DNA of 32,617 bases. It comes from Gammaproteobacteria bacterium. GTDB lineage: Bacteria > Pseudomonadota > Gammaproteobacteria > Arenicellales > JAANXG01. Numbering within the stretch: position 1 is the stretch's first letter; the number at the start of each line of letters is the position of its first letter. Both the position numbers and the translations under genes were made by a program. Shown one piece after another: positions 1 through 6,621 of this stretch. The stretch covers positions 1-32,617 of the forward strand of contig JAANXG010000004.1 of assembly GCA_018263405.1 (NCBI GenBank). Direction: 5' to 3'. The notes below the pieces were generated by a model that had not been told where the DNA came from, ran no database searches, and saw only the letters and a list, made by a program, of their open reading frames with translations.

Positions 1-90
1 GGTCGGAAAAGCCCCTCGCCGGCGTTACGCTCGCTTGAATTGACCGGGCCAGTCCTGCGCTCGCGTGCCTTGGCGATCGGCTTTTCCGAT
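1..90. repeat. Imperfect inverted repeat upstream of the PilT-like gene
   Basis: The arms CGGAAAAGCC (about 4-13) and GGCTTTTCCG (about 79-88) are reverse complements and enclose about 65 nt of GC-rich sequence. The arms could be the ends of a small palindromic element or an extended hairpin. No open reading frame of note lies within it, and the left side is cut by the window edge, so I cannot tell whether the structure continues. Confidence 0.4.
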
Positions 91-126
91 CCCGCTGAAC
101 GTGTGTGTATTTATGCCCAAGGGTAC

Positions 127-150
127 TTAGGGCTCGCGCAAAAATAACTT
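127..150. repeat. Solo end of the AAGGGCTCGCGC palindromic element
   Basis: The bases TAGGGCTCGCGCAAAAATA plus ACTT match the terminal inverted repeat of the elements at 29148-29232 and 30675-31023 base for base. Only one end is present here; the sequence then runs into unrelated DNA just before the PilT-like gene. It is best read as a relic left by deletion or an incomplete copy, and it lies in the 5' untranslated region or promoter region of that gene. Confidence 0.7.
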
Positions 151-193
151 TTAGGACCTACAGGATAAACTATGGCCGAGGTCGATATTGCCT

Positions 194-1333
194 ATGAGTA
201 CGCTTTCCCCGGTGAATCCGCAAGGTCGAGCTACGCCACCCAGCGCCAAGGATGGCGATGGTTTGCGGTTCTTGACCCAGTTGTTACAAACCGCTGTCCG
301 CTGGAAGGCCTCGGACGTTCATCTCAAAGTTGGGATTCATCCTTATCTCCGCGTTGATGGCGTTCTGAGGGCGCTGCGGGAGTTTCCGGTACTCGCCGTG
401 CCGGACATGGAGGCGCTCATCCCGATCGTGTTCGACGAAGGCCACCGAAAACAGCTCAGCATGAATTACCAGGTGGACGGTTCGTTAGGTCTCAAAAACA
501 TTGGGCGGGTTCGCGTGAACGCTTATTACCAGCGTGGCTCGGCTGCCATGGCATTGCGTGTAATCGAAACGCAGATTCCGAAGCCCGAAGCGCTGGGTTT
601 GCCCGCAGCGGTAAAGGAGTTCACCCGCTTCGAGCGCGGTCTCGTGATCCTTACCGGCGCCACCGGCTGCGGGAAATCAACTACGCTTGCTTCGTTGATC
701 AATGAAATGAATTTCAACTATGCCAAGAACGTAATTACGATTGAAGATCCCATCGAATACTTGTTCAGCGATCAACGCAGCATTATTTCACAGCGGGAGA
801 TCGGCGCCGATGCGAAGTCGTTTCCGGATGCCATGGTGTCCGCCCTGCGTGAAGACCCCGACGTGATTTTCCTCGGTGAAATGCGTGATACCGATTCGAT
901 CGATACGACTTTGACCGCGGCGGAAACCGGTCATCTCGTATTCACGACGTTGCACGCACCGAGCGCTGCCGACACCATTGCGCGCATCATTTCAAGCTTC
1001 GCGCCGGATGCACAGGCCACGATCCGCACCAAACTCGCACAGAACCTGCGGGCCGTAGTGGCTCAGCGCCTGGTTTCACGCGCCGACGGCAAGGGCCGCG
1101 TCGTGGCCTGTGAGGTGATGACGGTCGGTCCTCGCGTGCGGGAATTGATCCTGGATCCGCTGCGGGCCAAGGAAATTTCCGACTTGGTCAAAAGCGGCGC
1201 GATAGTGGAGGGTATGCTGTCGTTCGATAAGCACCTGTTCGAGTTGTGCCGAAAGGGCGACATTACGGATGAAACCGCCTTGCAGTACGCGACGAGCCCG
1301 ACGGATCTCAAGCTCAAGCTCGACGGGTTCTGA
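194..1333 (+). CDS. PilT-family type IV pilus retraction ATPase
   Basis: Secretion ATPase of the PilT/PilU class, which hydrolyses ATP at the cytoplasmic base of type IV pili to pull subunits back into the inner membrane during twitching. Seen: an N-terminal PAS-like region with the typical ASDVHLKVG stretch, Walker A GATGCGKST (lysine near residue 161), Asp box and Walker B region (LREDPDVIFLGEMRD), and the His box AETGHLVFTTLHAPSAADT. Length (379 aa) fits the family. I start at ATG 194, 12 nt after GAGG, rather than the in-frame TTG at 188. The motif set is closer to PilT than PilU (GEMRD, not GEVRS), but several PilT paralogues exist in this class, so I do not assign pilT itself. Convergent with the HAD gene; an isolated element end lies upstream. 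Confidence 0.9.
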   Translation: MSTLSPVNPQGRATPPSAKDGDGLRFLTQLLQTAVRWKASDVHLKVGIHPYLRVDGVLRALREFPVLAVPDMEALIPIVFDEGHRKQLSMNYQVDGSLGLKNIGRVRVNAYYQRGSAAMALRVIETQIPKPEALGLPAAVKEFTRFERGLVILTGATGCGKSTTLASLINEMNFNYAKNVITIEDPIEYLFSDQRSIISQREIGADAKSFPDAMVSALREDPDVIFLGEMRDTDSIDTTLTAAETGHLVFTTLHAPSAADTIARIISSFAPDAQATIRTKLAQNLRAVVAQRLVSRADGKGRVVACEVMTVGPRVRELILDPLRAKEISDLVKSGAIVEGMLSFDKHLFELCRKGDITDETALQYATSPTDLKLKLDGF

Positions 1334-1350
1334 TCGGGCGTGTCCGATGG

Positions 1351-1404
1351 CAACAAAGCGATTGCCGCGCGCTCGTTTCAGATCGATTCCGAGGCGCTTT
1401 GTTG
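1351..1404. repeat. Inverted repeat between convergent genes
   Basis: CAACAAAGCG (1351-1360) and CGCTTTGTTG (1395-1404) are perfect 10-nt complements with a 34-nt loop, lying between the 3' ends of the PilT-like gene and the HAD gene. A role in bidirectional termination is possible, but there is no clear T-tract on either side. Confidence 0.35.
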
Positions 1405-1492
1405 GTAGTGCATCCGAAGGGCATTTTCGCAGGGCGCATTCTTCCAGTCTGTACCGAAACGAACGGGACGACGATATCATCTTGAAGGAGTA

Positions 1493-2143
1493 CTAAAATC
1501 GACGAATCGGCCAATTCCGGCGAAGGGCCTCGCATTCTAGTACCGCGTCCGGGTTGACCGCCACGGGATGATCGACACATTCAAGAAGTGGTAGATCGTT
1601 CCAGGAATCGGTATAGAACCAGCTTCCTCGCGGTTCACAGCCGGAACGCGCCAACCAATCATTAAATTTCGCTACTTTGCCTTCCCGGAAGCACGGCTCG
1701 CCGATGATCTTTCCGGTAAAGGCGCCGTCTATGAACTCGAGCTCGGTGGCGATAAGATGCTCGATTCCGAACAAGTTCGCAATCGGCCGCGTGATGAAGC
1801 TATTCGTGGCGGTGATGATCGCCAGAGTGTCTCCCTGCCCACGGTGGTACGCCACGAGAGTCCTGGCAGACTCCGTCACCAGGGGCTGAATTTTTTCTTC
1901 AATGTATTCTTCTCGCAGCTGGGCCAGCGCTTCATAGCGCTCCTCGACCAGCGGTGTGAGCTGGAAATCGAGAAATTCGCGGATATCCAGCCGGCCGGCG
2001 TCGTACTCTGCCATGTAGTAGTTACTGCGCTGTTCGAATATTTCGGGTTCTACGATGGTGCGTTCAGCCAGAAACAGCCCCCACGCATGGTCGCTGTCTC
2101 CCGATAACAGCGTGTGATCGAGATCGAACAGCGCTAATGCCAT
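1493..2143 (-). CDS. HAD-IB family phosphatase
   Basis: Haloacid-dehalogenase superfamily phosphatase of the phosphoserine-phosphatase-like IB subgroup, about 216 aa, cytosolic. The catalytic loop FDLDHTLLSGDSD (Asp7 nucleophile, Asp9 acid/base) opens the protein, the conserved Thr/Ser lies in IITATNS, and the Mg-binding acidic motif is YTDSWNDLPLL. Start taken as ATG 2143; an in-frame TTG two codons upstream is possible. Divergent from rppH with about 90 nt between starts. A gene of this type also neighbours rppH in Pseudomonas, where I recall a histidinol-phosphate phosphatase role being proposed; substrate here is not deducible from sequence alone. Confidence 0.85.
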   Translation of the reverse strand: MALALFDLDHTLLSGDSDHAWGLFLAERTIVEPEIFEQRSNYYMAEYDAGRLDIREFLDFQLTPLVEERYEALAQLREEYIEEKIQPLVTESARTLVAYHRGQGDTLAIITATNSFITRPIANLFGIEHLIATELEFIDGAFTGKIIGEPCFREGKVAKFNDWLARSGCEPRGSWFYTDSWNDLPLLECVDHPVAVNPDAVLECEALRRNWPIRRF

Positions 2144-2232
2144 GGACAATAACTAATTTTGAGCGCGGCGGCGCCCGGAATTTTCCGTGAATGCCGGATC
2201 ATGGAAAAATCTTCGTTGAGCTGGATGGTAAG

Positions 2233-2808
2233 ATGTCGGTAATGAATTTCAATCTACCGCATAGCATATACGAAGAACTGCGCCGGGACGACGGGTATCG
2301 CCCCAACATCGGTATGATACTAATGAACTGCTTTGGCAAGGTATTATGGGCGCGACGGGCGAGCCGTGACGGTTGGCAATTCCCGCAGGGCGGTATCGAG
2401 CGCAACGAGTCGTTCGAGGACGCATTGTTGCGGGAGTTGTACGAAGAAGTCGGGTTGGGGGTTCATCAGGTGAACATGCTGGCGCACACTTTGAGGTGGA
2501 TGCATTATGACTTGCCAGGGAGCTATCTCAAGCGGGCACGCCGGCGCGGAGATAGCAAATTCCGTGGCCAGAAACAGATCTGGTGTCTGCTCGTTCTGCT
2601 TGGCGACGACTCGCAGGTGTGTTTATCGGCTTCGAAAAAGCCTGAGTTCGACAAATGGATCTGGACCGATTGGTGGACGGCGGTCCAGCAGATCGTCGAC
2701 TTTAAACGTCCTGTTTATGAATCCGTATGGTCCGAACTCAATCCGTTTTTAAGCACGTACATGAATTTCTGGTTCCCTGAAACCAGACCAGGGCGTCCCA
2801 AGGCCTGA
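2233..2808 (+). CDS. rppH: RNA 5'-pyrophosphohydrolase RppH
   Basis: Nudix hydrolase that removes pyrophosphate from the 5' triphosphate end of mRNAs, triggering RNase E-dependent decay. The family start DDGYRPNIGMIL, the WQFPQGGIE segment and the Nudix box (G...E...RELYEEVG) are all present, as are the conserved GQKQIWCLL and PEFDKWIW stretches. E. coli RppH begins almost directly at the DDGYRPN motif; here 16 or more extra residues precede it. ATG 2233, ATG 2242 and ATG 2191 are all in frame and none has a strong ribosome site, so the exact start is open. Its 3' neighbour is an inserted palindromic element. Confidence 0.92.
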   Translation: MSVMNFNLPHSIYEELRRDDGYRPNIGMILMNCFGKVLWARRASRDGWQFPQGGIERNESFEDALLRELYEEVGLGVHQVNMLAHTLRWMHYDLPGSYLKRARRRGDSKFRGQKQIWCLLVLLGDDSQVCLSASKKPEFDKWIWTDWWTAVQQIVDFKRPVYESVWSELNPFLSTYMNFWFPETRPGRPKA

Positions 2809-2829
2809 GCGGCTTTTGTGAAGTTACCC

Positions 2830-3059
2830 CGATTTACTGTAATTTCTTAAAAAGTCCGTGCAATGCCGGCGATCATGTAGGGGCAGGGTTGTCTTTCAGG
2901 GACGCTGTAAGAAGTGGCATAGGGAAGTGCCGTTTACGGAGCTAAGGATGCAATACATCCTTGTACGCTCTGTCGAAAGCCTCCGTGCTTTCGACAGCCC
3001 CGAAAGACAACCCTACCCCTACATTCTTGCACGGGGTTATTGAGAAATTACGATTTACT
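2830..3059. mobile_element. Palindromic element of about 212 nt with 9-bp target duplication
   Basis: The direct repeat CGATTTACT occurs at 2830-2838 and 3051-3059. Between them the ends are inverted: TAATTTCTTAA near 2840 against TTGAGAAATTA ending at 3050, with a second matching pair inside (TGTAGGGGCAGGGTTGTC near 2876 and GACAACCCTACCCCTACA near 3005-3022, one mismatch). The interior holds two more hairpins, AAGGATG/CATCCTT and TGTCGAAAG/CTTTCGACA. No transposase is encoded, so it would be a non-autonomous element. The right-hand duplication overlaps the stop codon of the gene at 3055-3573. Confidence 0.7.
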
Positions 3060-3573
3060 TGGGCGGGAACAACCGGATTTTGCTGACCTGTCCATGATCC
3101 AGGACAAATCCTATGCCGCGGTCGTTGTAATTCAACCTTTCGGAATCCGTCTCTTTGGGTCCGTAGATAGTGGCAAGCTGGTGTTGTGCCATACCGAAGG
3201 ATGCCCCCTCGGTAGTGACATAAGGAGAAGTAAATTTCCCGGTGATATTCATGACTTCCACGCTGTCGCCGCCGATGAGGGTAATCATGGTGTGGTCAGC
3301 GATCTTGTATGTCCATCTATTGCCAAAGATGTTGTCCCGTTTCTTTTGGGTCGGCGGCCCCCACGTTTGAAGCACTCGATCGAAAGCCGTGCCGATTTTT
3401 ACTTTTTTAAGACCGACCCCGGGCTGTAGAAATATATCCCGCTGGAGATAGTCGGTAACCAATTTCGCCGCGCTGGAAGTCCCCTGGTCCTGGGCGGTGA
3501 CCACGAGCGGGGCCAATGCGGCGCCCATCAGGCAAAACGCCAGGTACAGTACGGCATGTTTATACGCTGCCAT
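3055..3573 (-). CDS. Secreted protein with two BamE/SmpA-like repeats, function unknown
   Basis: A 172-residue protein with a plausible Sec signal peptide (basic MAAYKH, hydrophobic stretch to about residue 26, likely cleavage near VTAQD), so probably periplasmic. Two segments resemble the small BamE/SmpA fold: KIGTAFDRVLQTWGPP (about 60-75) and GASFGMAQHQLATIYGPKE (about 123-141), each with the G-x-hydrophobic...V/L...W/Y-G-P pattern followed by beta-rich sequence. I do not recognise a named family. It lies 9 nt after the DUF3301-like gene on the same strand, so the two probably form an operon. A palindromic element abuts its stop codon. Confidence 0.65.
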   Translation of the reverse strand: MAAYKHAVLYLAFCLMGAALAPLVVTAQDQGTSSAAKLVTDYLQRDIFLQPGVGLKKVKIGTAFDRVLQTWGPPTQKKRDNIFGNRWTYKIADHTMITLIGGDSVEVMNITGKFTSPYVTTEGASFGMAQHQLATIYGPKETDSERLNYNDRGIGFVLDHGQVSKIRLFPPK

Positions 3574-3582
3574 GACTTCAAT

Positions 3583-3900
3583 CTACATAACAAACGTATC
3601 TTCGTTGATTAAGAAGTGTTCTACCTCTCGGCCAAGAGTTATTACCGTACCACGGCATCGATAATGATTATCACTGGTGTAATAGAAATCGTAATGGCGT
3701 CTTAGCCGGCGATGTGTAAAACTAAATACCATGGCTTGGAGACACACGCTACCGTCAAGAAACTGATAATTCTGCTTATGACAAAAGTTCTTCACATAAT
3801 CAATTGCGGTCTCACGGGCGCGCATGTTGTCATACCAACACCAAATAACGCCGAGTACCCCACATATCGCGGCCAGATTGTACAATGTCGAACTACCCAA
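3583..3900 (-). CDS. DUF3301-like single-pass membrane protein
   Basis: The C-terminal 100 residues look like DUF3301: one N-terminal membrane segment (LYNLAAICGVLGVIWCWY), then NMRARETAI, a Cys-containing helix, QFLDGSVCLQ, and RRHYDFYYTSDNHYRCRGTVITLG. Function of that family is unknown. The open frame continues upstream to an ATG at 4083, but that part reads through a repeat and looks non-coding. I place the start near TTG 3900 (TTG 3885 also fits); no strong ribosome site supports either. Divergent from the penicillin-binding gene and probably co-transcribed with the secreted protein downstream. Confidence 0.6.
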   Translation of the reverse strand: MGSSTLYNLAAICGVLGVIWCWYDNMRARETAIDYVKNFCHKQNYQFLDGSVCLQAMVFSFTHRRLRRHYDFYYTSDNHYRCRGTVITLGREVEHFLINEDTFVM

Positions 3901-3968
3901 GTCTGGTAAGTCGTGATTGAAATCGTGAAGGGGGATAGTACCACCCTTCAAGATGATATTTACGGGTA

Positions 3969-4050
3969 CAGAACCCCGCAGGAGTGCACTTGCACAATTC
4001 CCTAATGACAACCCTGCCCCCACATTCTTACACGGGGTTACTGAGAACTT
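3969..4050. repeat. Second copy of the CCCC-loop-GGGG repeat
   Basis: Bases 4007-4050 (GACAACCCTGCCCCCACATT then CTTACACGGGGTTACTGAG) closely match the right end of the element at 2839-3050 and run in the same direction. CAGAACCCCG at 3969-3978 pairs with CGGGGTTACTG at 4032-4042, so this copy may itself be a short hairpin element. It occupies the divergent gap between the DUF3301-like gene and the penicillin-binding gene, ending 20 nt before the latter's ATG. Confidence 0.6.
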
Positions 4051-4069
4051 GTCAGGTATTTGAATCCAT

Positions 4070-5290
4070 ATGAAATCCCGCAAGCGCTATCTGGGGGTTG
4101 CATGTGCAGGTTTGCTCGTGTACCTCAGTGTCTTGCCGGTCGAGCTGGCGGCGGTCAGATTCAGTCGCGCACAAATTACCGGCGTCGATACTCGGATTGT
4201 TCGTGTGGCGCTCAAAGATGCAATGATACGGGAGCAATTTCCCGACAGGTTTCGCATAAAGAGCCGGGACCAGTGGGTGGAAGTGAACGCTGAATATACG
4301 ATCCGCCCCAAACTGCAGGAATATCTTGACGATATCTACCAGCGCTGGAAGCCGGATTATGCGGCGTTCTTCGCCATGGATGCGGTCACCGGATCCGTGC
4401 TCGCCTACGCGGATTTTGTACGGCATGCTGAGGACGATGTCTACGGTCACCTTGCGCTTAACGCGCTGTTTCCCGCCGCCTCGGTTTTTAAGATAATTAC
4501 GGCTGCTGCTGCTTTGGATACTGACACCGTGCGACCCGATTCGATCTTGCCCTATAACGGAAAATCGACCAGTTTGTACAAGAAACAAGTGTTGCACCAT
4601 AAGGACCATAAATGGACCCGGCGCCCCACTTTGAAGAAAGCATTCGCCACATCGGTGAACACCGTGTTCGCGCGTCTGGGTGTATATGAGCTCGGTGCGG
4701 ATGCCATGAACGAATATGCGCAACGTTTTGCATTCAATCGTCACGATTTGCTCACGGATATACCCATCGATTTGGGGGTTAGCAATATCGAGGACGAGCA
4801 GTGGGTGCTGGCCGAGGTAGCGTCCGGCTACACCGAACGCAATACACTGAGCCCCGTTCACGGGGCGATGCTGGCCAGTGCTATTGCCAATGACGGGCGT
4901 ATTGCTGTTCCCTACGGGGTGAAACGTCTCACCAACTCCTACGGATGGCCGTTGTATGTCAACGAGCCGCGACATCTGACAGAGGCGATCGGGGCTGACA
5001 CTGTGGAGCAGATGCGGGTGCTGATGCAGGAGACCGTGCGCCGCGGCTCAGCCCGCCGTTTTTTTCGCGGATTCTTCAAAGGCCGCGATATCGAAGTCGG
5101 CGGCAAAACAGGCTCTTTGTCCGGCGACCACCCGAAGGGTCGTAACGAATGGTTCGTGGGTTACGCCCGGAGAGGCGATGAGCGCATCGCGTTTGCTTCT
5201 TTGACGGTTAGCAAGAAAAAGTGGCGGGTCAAGCCGGCCCGTGTTGCAAGGAAATTTGCCGAAAAATATTTCGCTAGTCGTGATAACTAA
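4070..5290 (+). CDS. Stand-alone penicillin-binding transpeptidase
   Basis: A 406-residue D,D-transpeptidase-fold protein. All three active-site motifs are visible with normal order: SVFK (Ser138, Lys141), SVN (195-197) and KTG (346-348, in GGKTGSLSG). An N-terminal membrane anchor spans about residues 8-28. There is no glycosyltransferase domain and no class B dimerisation (PBP_dimer) domain; only about 95 residues separate the anchor from the catalytic fold. It is therefore a minimal transpeptidase or carboxypeptidase acting in the periplasm, distinct from FtsI in this window. Start ATG 4070 has only a weak ribosome site. The gene is flanked by same-direction copies of one repeat (4007-4050, 5301-5343). 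Exact substrate is unknown. Confidence 0.85.
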   Translation: MKSRKRYLGVACAGLLVYLSVLPVELAAVRFSRAQITGVDTRIVRVALKDAMIREQFPDRFRIKSRDQWVEVNAEYTIRPKLQEYLDDIYQRWKPDYAAFFAMDAVTGSVLAYADFVRHAEDDVYGHLALNALFPAASVFKIITAAAALDTDTVRPDSILPYNGKSTSLYKKQVLHHKDHKWTRRPTLKKAFATSVNTVFARLGVYELGADAMNEYAQRFAFNRHDLLTDIPIDLGVSNIEDEQWVLAEVASGYTERNTLSPVHGAMLASAIANDGRIAVPYGVKRLTNSYGWPLYVNEPRHLTEAIGADTVEQMRVLMQETVRRGSARRFFRGFFKGRDIEVGGKTGSLSGDHPKGRNEWFVGYARRGDERIAFASLTVSKKKWRVKPARVARKFAEKYFASRDN

Positions 5291-5300
5291 AAGTAAGAAA

Positions 5301-5343
5301 AACAATCCCGCCCCCATATTCTGCACGGGGTTATCGATAACTT
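5301..5343. repeat. Third copy of the CCCC-loop-GGGG repeat
   Basis: AACAATCCCGCCCCCATATT followed by CTGCACGGGGTTATCGATAACTT-like sequence matches the right ends at 3006-3050 and 4007-4050, in the same direction. The core is a short hairpin, CCCC with an 11-nt loop and GGGG. It lies between the convergent 3' ends of the transpeptidase gene and rfaE2, 10 nt after the former's stop. Confidence 0.55.
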
Positions 5344-5349
5344 AGGGCT

Positions 5350-5823
5350 CTATCTCGAACGGATGCGCTCGATCAGTTCGGTTGTAGAACAGTCGTATTC
5401 GAATGGAATAGAGTGTATCTGACCGCCCCGGTACTTTACTGCCTCACCGCCGGCGATTTCATCGATGCTCCAGTCTCCTCCCTTGACCAGGTGGTCGGGT
5501 TCCACGAGATTAATTAGCTGTTCCGGAGTGTCTTCGTCAAAGGGAACGACAATATCGACGCTTTCGAGCGCTGCCAGCACAGCCATGCGGTCTTCAAGGC
5601 AGTTAACGGGACGGTCCGGCGATTTATCGAGCCGTTTGACGGAGGCGTCAGTATTAACCCCTACGACCAGGGATCTGCCGAAGGCAGCCGCCCGGGCCAA
5701 GTACGTCACGTGGCCCCGGTGTAGTATGTCAAAACATCCATTGGTAAAGACAATTGGTTTCGTCAGCCCTTCCAGGATATTTTGTAGTTCGCTTCGATCA
5801 CGAACAATCTTTTCGTCCACCAC
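5350..5823 (-). CDS. rfaE2: D-glycero-beta-D-manno-heptose 1-phosphate adenylyltransferase
   Basis: Adenylyl-transfer enzyme that makes ADP-heptose for the lipopolysaccharide inner core. Length 157 aa corresponds to only the C-terminal domain of the bifunctional HldE; the kinase half is not fused and not in this window. The nucleotidyltransferase signature FTNGCFDILHRGHVTYL (HxGH) is present, with VGVNTDASVKRLDKSPDRP, the VKGGDW loop, and a final CSTTELIERI that stands for the usual SSTxLI motif. Start is GTG 5823 (a second GTG follows directly), 2 nt after the stop of the dolP remnant, so it is probably translated from the gmhA transcript. Confidence 0.92.
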   Translation of the reverse strand: MVDEKIVRDRSELQNILEGLTKPIVFTNGCFDILHRGHVTYLARAAAFGRSLVVGVNTDASVKRLDKSPDRPVNCLEDRMAVLAALESVDIVVPFDEDTPEQLINLVEPDHLVKGGDWSIDEIAGGEAVKYRGGQIHSIPFEYDCSTTELIERIRSR

Positions 5824-5825
5824 GA

Positions 5826-5990
5826 TTAATCCACGTATTCGAATACCTTGACAACAGGGATGACACCGTCAACGTGGCGCACGACGTCGATGGTGGTGAC
5901 AGTGGCTGCGCCTGCAATTGTTGCAACGCATCTGTTCAACAATACGATACAAGCTAAAACACCAAACAGACGGCACAAATTAATCGCCAT
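5826..5990 (-). pseudogene. dolP: Internally deleted dolP (yraP) remnant, 54 codons
   Basis: A short frame from ATG 5990, overlapping the gmhA end by 11 nt, encodes an N-terminal signal-like stretch (FGVLACIVLLNRCVATIAGA) and then VVRHVDGVIPVVKVFEYVD. The first part matches the DolP lipoprotein signal and the second the last residues of its second BON domain (E. coli ...VSGVKRVTTAFTFIK); the roughly 130 residues between are gone, yet the frame is kept. The expected lipobox Gly before Cys is Arg here, so lipidation is doubtful. The position after gmhA is where dolP sits in E. coli and Pseudomonas. It could be a decaying gene or a real mini-protein that keeps coupling to rfaE2. Confidence 0.6.
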
Positions 5991-6573
5991 GCCCAAAGAT
6001 CTTCCAGTCGATCAGGTCGCATATGCAGTGAATTATCAGCCCATGTATCTCCTGGACTCTGGCCGTGGACTTGCCGGGAGCGAGGATATTGATATCTTCA
6101 CCCCTCATGACTTGGGCGGCTTGACCACCGTCGCGGCCATTCAGTGCAATGCAAATCATGTCTTTTTCATGCCCGGCATGCAAAGCTTTGGTGATATTGG
6201 CAGAATTTCCAGATGTAGTGATGGCAAATAAAATGTCATCCGGTTGGCCGAGTGCGTGAATTTGTCGTCCGAATATATCGCTGTAGTCGTAATCGTTCGC
6301 GATAGAGGTCAGTGTTGATGCGTCTGTCGTAATGGCCACGGCAGGTAGCCCGGGACGTTCGGCTTCGAAACGATTCAATAACTCCGACGAAAAGTGCTGA
6401 GCGTCGGCAGCGGATCCGCCGTTGCCACAGATCAATATTTTCCCACCATTAAGCAACGTCCGGGAGATACGGTCGGCAGCGAGGGATATCGGTTCAACCA
6501 GTGGCTCAACCGCCGCTTGTAGATTTGCGATACATTCGTTGAAGTGCGCGGCGACCCTGTCTGTCTGTTTCAT
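5980..6573 (-). CDS. gmhA: Phosphoheptose isomerase (SIS domain)
   Basis: Converts sedoheptulose 7-phosphate to D-glycero-D-manno-heptose 7-phosphate, the first step of ADP-heptose synthesis. 197 aa with one SIS fold: phosphosugar loop ICGNGGSAADAQHF, the SELLNRFEAERPGLPA segment, TTDASTLTSIAND, ITTSGNSANI, and near the C-terminus ARVQEIHGLIIH containing the catalytic-type Glu/His region. The E. coli gene at this position is diaA, a DnaA-binding paralogue, but GGSAADAQHFSSE and the neighbouring rfaE2 favour GmhA, as in Pseudomonas. Downstream of yraN with a 48-nt gap; overlapped at its end by the dolP remnant. Confidence 0.88.
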   Translation of the reverse strand: MKQTDRVAAHFNECIANLQAAVEPLVEPISLAADRISRTLLNGGKILICGNGGSAADAQHFSSELLNRFEAERPGLPAVAITTDASTLTSIANDYDYSDIFGRQIHALGQPDDILFAITTSGNSANITKALHAGHEKDMICIALNGRDGGQAAQVMRGEDINILAPGKSTARVQEIHGLIIHCICDLIDWKIFGHGD

Positions 6574-6621
6574 GGGCTCTTATATTCGTGTAAGCAATGC
6601 AGCTTGTCGAGTGAATACACT

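Noticed and set aside
1..90. The arms CGGAAAAGCC/GGCTTTTCCG resemble Illumina adapter sequence as at 13403-13424
   Set aside because: The match is imperfect at the same position in both arms (A in place of G), the two arms are inverted around a genomic-looking core, and no gene is disrupted.
1482..1500. Strong ribosome site GAAGGAGT near 1482-1489 suggesting a plus-strand gene
   Set aside because: No start codon follows at a usable distance and the region downstream is the minus-strand HAD gene.
3901..4083. N-terminal extension of the DUF3301-like frame
   Set aside because: It crosses a repeat copy and overlaps the divergent transpeptidase start; the sequence lacks features of the family.
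4052..4975. Long minus-strand frame opposite the transpeptidase gene
   Set aside because: It is the antisense shadow of a gene with complete catalytic motifs, has no recognisable domain and no ribosome site.
3006..5343. Integron attC sites, because three similar repeats alternate with small genes
   Set aside because: The required GTTRRRY and RYYYAAC core sites are not present at the repeat ends, the genes are not all in one direction, and no integrase is seen.
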